Made by a program: the position numbers and the translations under genes. A DNA stretch of 64,000 nucleotides from Sphaerotilus montanus. GTDB lineage: Bacteria; Pseudomonadota; Gammaproteobacteria; Burkholderiales; Burkholderiaceae_C. Below are positions 57,956-64,000 of the stretch, one piece after another. The notes under the pieces are model-generated. The model was given only the letters and a program-made list of their open reading frames with translations. It was not told where the DNA came from and did no database searches. The DNA is taken from the NCBI RefSeq assembly GCF_013410775.1, contig NZ_JACCFH010000001.1, forward strand, positions 4,712,001 through 4,776,000. Direction: 5' to 3'. How positions within the stretch are numbered: position 1 is the first letter of the stretch; every line of letters begins with the position of its first letter.

Positions 57956-58723
57956 ATGACTGTCACTGATCCGTCCCTCGTCCAGCCCGCCCCGACCGAC
58001 CTGCCCGCGAACACCGAGGCCGACACCGGCCCGACCGAACCACCCGCCGTCCACCACCGCGCGATCCGCAGCTTCGTGGTCCGGGCCGGCCGCATGGGCA
58101 CGGGGCAGATGCGTGCGCTGGAGGAACTGGGCCCGCGTTATGTGCTGCCCTGGTCCGACCAGCCGATGGATCCGCAGGCTGTCTGGGGCCGCACCGCACC
58201 GGTGGTGCTGGAGATCGGCTTCGGCATGGGTGGCGCCACGGCGGAAATCGCCCGCCATCGACCGGAGGTGGATTTCCTCGGTGTCGAGGTCCACACGCCC
58301 GGGGTCGGTGCCCTGCTCAAGCTGATCGACGAACAGGGCCTCGAGAACCTGCGCATCGTGCAGCACGACGCGGTGGAAGTGCTGGACCGCATGATCACGC
58401 CCGCCTCGCTCGCGGGCGTGCACATCTTCTTCCCGGATCCCTGGCACAAGAAGAAGCACAACAAGCGCCGCCTCATCCAGACCGAGTTCATTGCCCGCCT
58501 CGTCACCCGTCTGGCCCCCGGCGGCTACCTGCACTGCGCCACCGACTGGCAGCCCTATGCCGAGCAGATGCTGGAGGTGCTGTCAGCCGAACCGGCGCTG
58601 GAGAACACGGCCGACGGCTATGCACCCCGCCCCGACTACCGCCCGCTGACCAAGTTCGAGAACCGCGGGCTGAAGCTGGGGCACGGCGTCTGGGATCTGG
58701 TGTTCCGGCGCCGCGCGGACTGA
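57956..58723 (+). CDS. trmB: tRNA (guanosine(46)-N7)-methyltransferase TrmB
   Basis: 255-residue SAM-dependent enzyme that methylates G46 in the tRNA variable loop. After an N-terminal disordered tail comes [19 protein letters not shown], the SAM motif [31 protein letters not shown] and the signature [16 protein letters not shown]. The C-terminal [20 protein letters not shown] is family-typical. The ATG at 57956 has no strong ribosome-binding site. It is divergent from dacB and converges on uppP with an 11-bp gap. Confidence 0.96.
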   Translation: MTVTDPSLVQPAPTDLPANTEADTGPTEPPAVHHRAIRSFVVRAGRMGTGQMRALEELGPRYVLPWSDQPMDPQAVWGRTAPVVLEIGFGMGGATAEIARHRPEVDFLGVEVHTPGVGALLKLIDEQGLENLRIVQHDAVEVLDRMITPASLAGVHIFFPDPWHKKKHNKRRLIQTEFIARLVTRLAPGGYLHCATDWQPYAEQMLEVLSAEPALENTADGYAPRPDYRPLTKFENRGLKLGHGVWDLVFRRRAD

Positions 58724-58734
58724 GCGCCGTCGCC

Positions 58735-59562
58735 TCAGTCGTGCCAGCTGACCATGCCGGTGTAGGACGTCACCAGGATCAGCAGGCCGAAGGCGATGCG
58801 GTACCAGGCGAAGGGTACGAAGTTGTGCGTCGCCACATACTTCAGCAGCCAGCGCACGCACAGCCAGGCCGACAGGAACGAGAACACCAGTCCGACGGCG
58901 AACACCGGCGCATCGGCCATCGACAGGTGCGCACGCTCCTTGTAGAGGCTGTAGGCGCCCGCACCGATCAGGGTCGGGATGCCAAGGAAGAAGCTGAAAT
59001 CGGTCGCTGCCTGCCGCGACAGGCCCATCAGCATGCCGCCGATGATGGTCGAGCCGGAGCGGCTGGTGCCCGGGATCATGGCGAAGCACTGCACCAGGCC
59101 CACCTTCAGCGCGTCGAGCGGGGTCATGTCGTCGACCGAGGACACCCGCACGGAGCTGGCGGGGCGTCGCTCGGCCCACAGGATGATCAAACCACCGACA
59201 ATGAAGGCTGCAGCGACAATCACGGGCGTGAACAGGTGGGCCTTGACGGTCTTTCCGAAAGCCAGCCCCAGAATCACCGCAGGCAGGAAACCGATCAGCA
59301 CATTCAGCACGAATCGCTGAGCGTCCCGGCTGGTGCCCAGATGGGTCACCGTGTTCGACAGACGCTGCCAGTAGACCAGGATGACCGCGAAGATGGCGCC
59401 GGTCTGGATGGCGATCTCGAACACCTTGCCACTTTCCGTGTCGAACCCGCCGAGCAGCGAACCTGCAAGGATCAGGTGTCCGGTGCTGGAAATCGGCAGG
59501 AACTCCGTCAGACCCTCGACCACGCCCATCACCGCGGCCTTCAACAACATCACGATATCCAC
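58735..59562 (-). CDS. uppP: Undecaprenyl-diphosphatase UppP/BacA
   Basis: 275-residue integral membrane phosphatase recycling the lipid carrier for cell-wall synthesis; overexpression gives bacitracin resistance. The two active-site motifs are [17 protein letters not shown] and [14 protein letters not shown]. About eight hydrophobic spans are visible. I chose the GTG at 59560-59562 (read as [13 protein letters not shown]) because it has AAGGGA 8 bp upstream and matches usual starts; an ATG four codons later is possible. A hairpin with a T-run lies just upstream. Confidence 0.95.
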   Translation of the reverse strand: MDIVMLLKAAVMGVVEGLTEFLPISSTGHLILAGSLLGGFDTESGKVFEIAIQTGAIFAVILVYWQRLSNTVTHLGTSRDAQRFVLNVLIGFLPAVILGLAFGKTVKAHLFTPVIVAAAFIVGGLIILWAERRPASSVRVSSVDDMTPLDALKVGLVQCFAMIPGTSRSGSTIIGGMLMGLSRQAATDFSFFLGIPTLIGAGAYSLYKERAHLSMADAPVFAVGLVFSFLSAWLCVRWLLKYVATHNFVPFAWYRIAFGLLILVTSYTGMVSWHD

Positions 59563-59602
59563 GCGCAAATCCCTTCGATTGGCCCTCTGCGGGCCGGACA
59601 AG

Positions 59603-59626
59603 AAAACGCCCCGATTGACGGGGCGT
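59603..59626 (-). terminator. Terminator-like hairpin in front of uppP
   Basis: On the minus strand ACGCCCCG (59626-59619), loop TCAAT, CGGGGCGT (59613-59606), then TTTT and further C/T. It is 41 bp before the uppP GTG, with no upstream gene on that strand to terminate. It may be a leader attenuator or stop antisense read-through. Confidence 0.5.
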
Positions 59627-59715
59627 GATACTGGTGTTCAATACTGCAAAAGAAGATAGCACAGGCGCAGTGGCGTTCCGTTCCGGAAGCCTTGTGTCTG
59701 CGCTCGCCTGACGAC

Positions 59716-61101
59716 ATGGTCACACTCACTTTGAAAAAAAAATCCCTCCCTTCCCACGATCAGGGGAAGCCTGCCGGACGCGGCCCCCTGCGCGGGCCCG
59801 GTGCGCGCCCGCGCCCGACACTGGCGGAAGCCCAGGCGCAGCGCGTTGCGCAGCAACAGGCGTGGGAACGGGAGCAGGCAGAGCAGCGTGATCGCACCGA
59901 GCGCCGGCCGCAGCAGCCGCAGCGCCGGGACGGCGGCGGCCCGCTGAGCGTCAACAACCAGCGATTCGCCCAGAATCTGGCCGACCGCGGTGCGCCGCGC
60001 CGGGACGCTCCGCCACCCAGACAACAGCAAGGCTGGGAACGCGAGGCCCCCCCGCAACGCGGCCATGACGACCGCCGACCGCAGCAGCCGCAGCGCCGGG
60101 ATGGCGGCGGCCCGTTGAGCGTCAACAACCAGCGATTCGCCCAGAACCTGGCCGACCGCGGTGCGCCGCGCCGGGATGCACCAGCCCCCCATTGGCAGCA
60201 GCAGCCCCAGCCCGAAGCGCCCCGCCAGTACCCGCCCGCGGCGCCGAACCGGCCGCTGAAGAGCGTCGTCAATCCCCAGGTCGCCCGCCAGATGGGTTCC
60301 GACCGCCCGGGCCCATCCCCCACCACCCCCGTCAACCGCCCTGCCGGCCTGCCTTCAGCGGAAGGCGACCGGCTCTCCAAGCGCATGACCGCGCTGGGCC
60401 TGGCCTCGCGCCGGGAAGCCGACGAATGGATCGAGGCGGGATGGGTGCGCGTCAACGGCCGTCTGGCCGTGCTGGGTCAGCGCGTGCGACCGGAAGACAA
60501 GATCGTCGTTGATCCGGCCGCGCACCGCGAGCAGGCGCAGCGCGTCACCATCCTGCTCAACAAGCCAGTGGGCTATGTCAGCGGCCAGGCCGAGGACGGC
60601 TACGAGCCGGCCTCGGTGCTGCTGCGCCCTGAAAACCAGTGGAAGGAAGACCAGTCTGGTCTGCGCTGGCACCCGGGCCACATGCGCAGCCTGGCGCCGG
60701 CCGGACGGCTGGACATCGATTCGGTGGGCCTGCTGGTGCTGACCCAAGACGGTCGGGTGGCGCGCCAGCTGATCGGCGAAGACTCCAACGTCGAGAAGGA
60801 GTACCTCGTCCGGGTCGAGTACCACCATGGCCCGCGGCTGCCCGACTCGGACCTCGCCCTGCTCAACCATGGGCTGACCCTCGACGACCACGTGCTGCGC
60901 CCCTGCAAGGTCAGCTGGCAGAACGAGGACCAGCTGCGCTTCGTGTTGCGCGAAGGTCGAAAACGCCAGATCCGACGCATGTGCGAAGCGGTCGGTCTCA
61001 AGGTGGTCGGGCTGAAGCGCGTGCGCATTGGCAGCGTTTCTCTGGGTCATCTCCCCCCGGGCCAGTGGCGATATCTGCGACGTGATGAATTTTTCGCGTG
61101 A
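59716..61101 (+). CDS. 23S rRNA pseudouridine synthase, RsuA/RluB/RluF family, with repetitive N-terminus
   Basis: 461-residue RNA modification enzyme. The catalytic part starts with an S4 domain (LSKRMTALGLASRREADEWI, GWVRVNGRLAVLGQRVRPED), then ILLNKPVGYVSGQ, the catalytic aspartate in PAGRLDIDSVGLLVLTQDG, EKEYLVRVE, and REGRKRQIRRMCEAVGLKVV. The shape is nearest to RluF (U2604), which I infer only. The N-terminal 220 residues are Arg/Gln/Pro-rich and contain a duplicated block of about 37 residues. Start at ATG 59716 (MVTLTLKKK) is preferred over an alternative 24 bp earlier. Confidence 0.87.
   Translation: MVTLTLKKKSLPSHDQGKPAGRGPLRGPGARPRPTLAEAQAQRVAQQQAWEREQAEQRDRTERRPQQPQRRDGGGPLSVNNQRFAQNLADRGAPRRDAPPPRQQQGWEREAPPQRGHDDRRPQQPQRRDGGGPLSVNNQRFAQNLADRGAPRRDAPAPHWQQQPQPEAPRQYPPAAPNRPLKSVVNPQVARQMGSDRPGPSPTTPVNRPAGLPSAEGDRLSKRMTALGLASRREADEWIEAGWVRVNGRLAVLGQRVRPEDKIVVDPAAHREQAQRVTILLNKPVGYVSGQAEDGYEPASVLLRPENQWKEDQSGLRWHPGHMRSLAPAGRLDIDSVGLLVLTQDGRVARQLIGEDSNVEKEYLVRVEYHHGPRLPDSDLALLNHGLTLDDHVLRPCKVSWQNEDQLRFVLREGRKRQIRRMCEAVGLKVVGLKRVRIGSVSLGHLPPGQWRYLRRDEFFA
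59902..60183 (+). repeat. In-frame direct repeat within the pseudouridine synthase gene
   Basis: Two copies of about 110 bp start at 59902 and 60073, exactly 171 bp (57 codons) apart. They encode a block beginning RRPQQPQRRDGGGPL and containing SVNNQRFAQNLADRGAP. The two copies differ by only a few silent or conservative bases, so the duplication is recent or kept by gene conversion. Confidence 0.9.
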
Positions 61102-61264
61102 ATCATTCACTGAATTCCAGATACAACCAGCACATAAACGGGTAAGAACCGTACCAATTTTCAGCGATCACCCAACGCCCCATCGCAGACACTGTCCGTA
61201 GAGATGTCAAGCCGATCCAACGGTCGGCAACATCTGTCGAACTGACGTCATTGTTAGTACAACG

Positions 61265-61316
61265 GTAATAAAAAGTACCCTTTTTTATCACTTTTGCTGC
61301 TTTTGGGAATAAAAGC
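61265..61316. promoter_or_regulatory. AT-rich inverted repeats before the tetR gene
   Basis: GTAATAAAAAG-N4-CTTTTTTATCAC (about 61265-61291) is an imperfect palindrome with 9 of 10 outer pairs matching. GCTTTT-N6-AAAAGC (61299-61316) is a perfect 6-bp inverted repeat. They lie 31-82 bp upstream of the TetR start in a 245-bp gap that is much AT-richer than its surroundings. Autoregulation by the TetR protein is the simplest reading. I saw no convincing gene in the gap. Confidence 0.4.
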
Positions 61317-61346
61317 TAAAGTACGATTGGGACGTGGGGAAGCCTC

Positions 61347-61976
61347 ATGATCGAACAAACAGCCATAATTTCTTCTTCGCTAGACCACCGCACCCGGCTT
61401 CTTGAAGGCATGGCTCGCTGCGTGGCCACCAAAGGGTATGCCGATACCACGATCGCCGACATCGCCACGGCGGCACGTGTATCCAAGCGTACGTTCTATG
61501 AACATTTCAAAACAAAGCAAGAATGCCTGATTGCACTGTATGAAAACGCCAGCCAGCGGGGCCTGAACAGCCTTGCGCGAGCGATCGAACCTGATCAGCA
61601 GTGGCCGGCCCGTGTCGATCATGCCGTGAAGGCCTATTTCAGCCATCTGGCAGCCAACCCGCTGCTGATGCGCACGCTGTTCATCGACGTGCTCGCCGTG
61701 GGTCCCGAGGGCCTGCAGGCACGGCGCAAGGTGCACCAGCAACTCGCAGAGCTGATCGCCAGCACTGCCGAGCAGCCGGACAGCGAACTCAACGTATGGC
61801 AGGCCAACGCGATCATCGGTTCACTGACCGAAATCGTGCTGCAGGCCATCGAACAGGACCGGGTCGAACAGTTGCCCGAATGTGCCGACGAGGCTGCGCA
61901 GGTCATTCGCGCCGCCATGCAGTCACAGCTTGCCCATCCGGTCATTCCTCCGGAACCCGGCACCGATCCACACTGA
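61347..61976 (+). CDS. TetR/AcrR family transcriptional regulator
   Basis: 209-residue regulator. The N-terminal helix-turn-helix covers about 15-60: LLEGMARCVATKGYADTTIA, DIATAARVSKRTFYEHFKTK and QECLIALYE are the classical TetR signature. The C-terminal half is a helical ligand-binding and dimer domain (AANPLLMRTLFIDVLAVGPE). The ligand is unknown. GGGGAAG precedes the ATG. Its usual target, a neighbouring transporter or enzyme, is not evident: purL is downstream in the opposite direction and the pseudouridine synthase is upstream. Confidence 0.94.
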   Translation: MIEQTAIISSSLDHRTRLLEGMARCVATKGYADTTIADIATAARVSKRTFYEHFKTKQECLIALYENASQRGLNSLARAIEPDQQWPARVDHAVKAYFSHLAANPLLMRTLFIDVLAVGPEGLQARRKVHQQLAELIASTAEQPDSELNVWQANAIIGSLTEIVLQAIEQDRVEQLPECADEAAQVIRAAMQSQLAHPVIPPEPGTDPH

Positions 61977-61994
61977 CTGGATCGTTGATGTCAA

Positions 61995-62022
61995 AACGGC
62001 ACCGATCCCGGTGCCGTTGCAT
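61995..62022. terminator. Bidirectional terminator between tetR and purL
   Basis: AACGGCACCG (61995-62004), 4-nt loop, CGGTGCCGTT (62009-62018) gives a perfect 10-bp stem. TGCATTTT follows on the plus strand and TTTTGA on the minus strand, so it can serve tetR and the convergent purL, whose stop is at 62107. Confidence 0.85.
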
Positions 62023-62106
62023 TTTCCAGAGCCGGCAAGCGCTTTCCCCACACATGCGCTTGCCAGGAAATGCCCTCCCGGACACCTCCCTCAACGTCTC
62101 TTCCGT

Positions 62107-64000
62107 TCAGCCGACCCACTTCCGGGCGTTGCCGAACATGCGCAGCCACGGGCTCTGCTCCGACACGGCGCCCGCCGTCCAGCTCATCTGCACATTGCGG
62201 AACACGCGCTCCGGATGCGGCATCAGCACCGTGAAGCGGCCGTCTGCCGTCGTCACCGAGGTCAGGCCATCCGGGCTGCCGTTCGGGTTGAGCGGATAAG
62301 CCTCGGTCGCACGCCCTTCGTGGTCCACGAAGCGCATCGCCCGGTGCACCTTGGCGGCATCACCGCGCTGCGAGAAGTCGGCGAAGCCCTCGCCATGCGC
62401 CACCGCGATCGGCAGGCGGCTGCCGGCCATGCCCTGGAAGAAGATCGACGGGCTCTCCAGCACCTCGACCAGGCTCAGCCGGGCCTCGAACTGCTCGCTC
62501 TTGTTGCGGGTGAACTTCGGCCAGTCCTGCGCGCCAGGGATGATCGGTGACAGCGCCGCCATCATCTGGCAGCCATTGCACACGCCCAGCGCGAAGGTGT
62601 CCGGACGGCCGAAGAAGGCCGCGAACTGCTCAGCCAGCGCCGGGTTGAACAGCACCGAGCGCGCCCAGCCCTCGCCTGCGCCCAGCGTGTCGCCATAGCT
62701 GAAACCGCCGCAGGCGATGAAGCCCTGGAACTGGTCCAGCCGGGCACGACCGCGCTGCAGGTCGGTCATGTGGACGTCGAAGGTGTCGAAGCCGGCCTTG
62801 GCCATCGCGTAGGACATCTCGACGTGCGAGTTCACGCCCTGCTCGCGCAGGATCGCCACCTTCGGCCGCGTGATGTTGATGAACGGCGCGGCCACGTCCT
62901 GCAGCGGATCGAAGCTCAGCGCGACATGCAGCCCGGTGTCGTCCGGCGCGCCCACCGCGGCGTGCTCGCTGTCGGCGCAGGCCGGGTTGTCGCGCTGCGC
63001 GGCGATGCGCCAGCTCACGTCGTCCCACGCTTGTTGCAGCTTCTGCAGCGGCGCGGTGAACACCGTCTTCGCGTCGCGCCAGACCTCGACGGCCGCCCGG
63101 TCATTGGTCTTGCCGATGACGTGGCTGTGCTTGCTCAGGCCGTGCGCACGCAGCGTCTGCATCACCTCGTTGCGCACGCTGGTCGGCACCTGGATCACAG
63201 CGCCGAGTTCCTCGTTGAACAGCGCCTTCAGCGTCAGCTCGTTGCGGCGCTCGCCCACCTGGGTGGCCCAGTTCTTCGAGTCGCCGGTGTCGGCGCGGCT
63301 GTCCGTGATGCCGTCGCCTTCGGTGACCAGCATGTCCACGTTCAGGCTCACGCCGACATGGCCGGCAAACGCCATCTCGCACGCTGCCGCCCACAGACCA
63401 CCGTCGCTGCGGTCATGGTAGGCCAGCAGCTTGCCCTCGGCGCGCAACTGGTTGATGGCCGTGACCAGCGCCTTGAGCTGCGCCGGATCGTCCACGTCCG
63501 GCACTTCATGGCCGAACTGGCCGATCACCTGCGCCAGCATCGAGCCGCCCATGCGGTTCTGGCCGTTGCCGAGGTCGATCAGGATCAGCGAGGTGTCGAG
63601 GCCGGCGGGCGTGTCGGTCTTCAGTTGCGGCGTCAGCGTGCCGCGCACGTCGTCCAGCGTCACGAACGCGGTGACGATCAGCGACACGGGTGCCACGACC
63701 TGCTTCGACTGCCCGTCGTCACTCCACTTGGTGCGCATCGACAGCGAATCCTTGCCAACCGGGATGCCCACGCCCAGCGCCGGGCAGAGTTCCATCCCGA
63801 CCGCCTTGACCGTCTCGTACAGCGCGGCGTCCTCGCCCGGCTCGCCGCACGCCGCCATCCAGTTGGCCGACAGCTTGACGCGCGACAGCTCGAACGGCGC
63901 GGCCAGCAGGTTGGTGATGGCCTCGGCCACCGCCATGCGACCCGACGCGGGCGCGTCCAGCGCGGCCAGCGGCGTGCGCTCGCCCATCGCCATCGCCTCG
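62107..64000 (-). CDS. purL: Phosphoribosylformylglycinamidine synthase PurL (partial, N-terminus off the right edge)
   Basis: C-terminal 630 or so residues of the large fused FGAM synthase of purine biosynthesis, reading in from the right edge. The synthetase part shows [58 protein letters not shown] and [20 protein letters not shown]. The C-terminal glutaminase domain has [36 protein letters not shown], the nucleophile cysteine in [14 protein letters not shown] and the His-Glu pair in [15 protein letters not shown]. The large proteobacterial form, about 1300 residues in full, is implied. It ends at TGA 62107, followed by a terminator. Confidence 0.96.
   Translation of the reverse strand, partial: EAMAMGERTPLAALDAPASGRMAVAEAITNLLAAPFELSRVKLSANWMAACGEPGEDAALYETVKAVGMELCPALGVGIPVGKDSLSMRTKWSDDGQSKQVVAPVSLIVTAFVTLDDVRGTLTPQLKTDTPAGLDTSLILIDLGNGQNRMGGSMLAQVIGQFGHEVPDVDDPAQLKALVTAINQLRAEGKLLAYHDRSDGGLWAAACEMAFAGHVGVSLNVDMLVTEGDGITDSRADTGDSKNWATQVGERRNELTLKALFNEELGAVIQVPTSVRNEVMQTLRAHGLSKHSHVIGKTNDRAAVEVWRDAKTVFTAPLQKLQQAWDDVSWRIAAQRDNPACADSEHAAVGAPDDTGLHVALSFDPLQDVAAPFINITRPKVAILREQGVNSHVEMSYAMAKAGFDTFDVHMTDLQRGRARLDQFQGFIACGGFSYGDTLGAGEGWARSVLFNPALAEQFAAFFGRPDTFALGVCNGCQMMAALSPIIPGAQDWPKFTRNKSEQFEARLSLVEVLESPSIFFQGMAGSRLPIAVAHGEGFADFSQRGDAAKVHRAMRFVDHEGRATEAYPLNPNGSPDGLTSVTTADGRFTVLMPHPERVFRNVQMSWTAGAVSEQSPWLRMFGNARKWVG

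Noticed and set aside
61103-61291. A 62-codon minus-strand open frame in the gap before tetR
   Set aside because: Short, no ribosome-binding site seen, overlaps the palindromic region, and no family resemblance. It cannot be excluded but is not supported.

Overview
The window is about 64 kb of very GC-rich bacterial chromosome, densely coding, with translationally coupled operons. Gene content and order point to a betaproteobacterium of the order Burkholderiales: rimP-nusA-infB-rbfA-truB-typA, smc-zipA-ligA, a dapC/dapD/dapE group with pilU and prmB, short H-NS-type nucleoid proteins and a PHB synthase. A Sphaerotilus/Leptothrix/Rubrivivax-like organism is my guess; the family is not proven from sequence alone. 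The window cuts genes at both ends: an HlyD-type efflux adaptor on the left and purL on the right. No stretch over 300 bp lacks a gene; the longest gaps are 20503-20793, 61102-61346 and 38275-38511, and each holds regulatory signals. I found no rRNA, CRISPR array, insertion sequence or prophage.

Region by region. 1-7281: efflux adaptor, a small unknown protein, a metallophosphoesterase, a coupled YhaO/YhaN (SbcD/SbcC-like) pair and an H-NS-like protein. 7432-11692: dusA, a DUF1839 protein, a 3-hydroxyisobutyryl-CoA hydrolase-like protein and an EamA transporter. 11763-20502: the translation/transcription operon rimP-nusA-infB-rbfA-truB-typA on the minus strand, starting from a recognisable promoter followed by a terminator-like hairpin. 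20794-29210: fabI, a TctD/TctE-like two-component system, a glucose/mannose-type ABC transporter (gtsABCD-like) and glucokinase; together they form a sensing, uptake and phosphorylation unit. 29273-31145: two unknown exported proteins. 31335-38274: ligA, zipA and smc. 50607-59562: lysine/peptidoglycan precursor genes dapC, dapD and dapE, with pilU, prmB, tRNA-Gly(CCC), dacB, trmB and uppP. 59716-64000: an RluF/RsuA-family pseudouridine synthase with a duplicated low-complexity N-terminus, a TetR regulator and purL.

The most interesting part is 38512-50552. It starts with a soluble PAS histidine kinase, a NarL-type response regulator and a CheR-like methyltransferase joined by 4-bp stop/start overlaps, followed by a Crp/Fnr regulator. 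Next come a DUF2934 protein, a zinc alcohol dehydrogenase, a universal stress protein, a helix-hairpin-helix protein, a cyclopropane fatty acid synthase, a triple-BON protein, a DnaJ C-terminal-domain protein with no J domain, a PHB synthase and a small helical phasin-like protein. Four gene boundaries in this block carry a shared palindrome, TTGAGTGCACTCAA or a close variant ending in GCACTCAA. The adjacent Crp/Fnr protein has the E-x-x-S-R recognition helix expected for TTGA/TCAA half-sites but lacks the FNR iron-sulfur cysteine pattern. I infer a local stress/low-oxygen and carbon-storage regulon controlled by that protein, similar in composition to the low-oxygen-activated locus described in Burkholderia cenocepacia. 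It is the best candidate here for an undescribed system.
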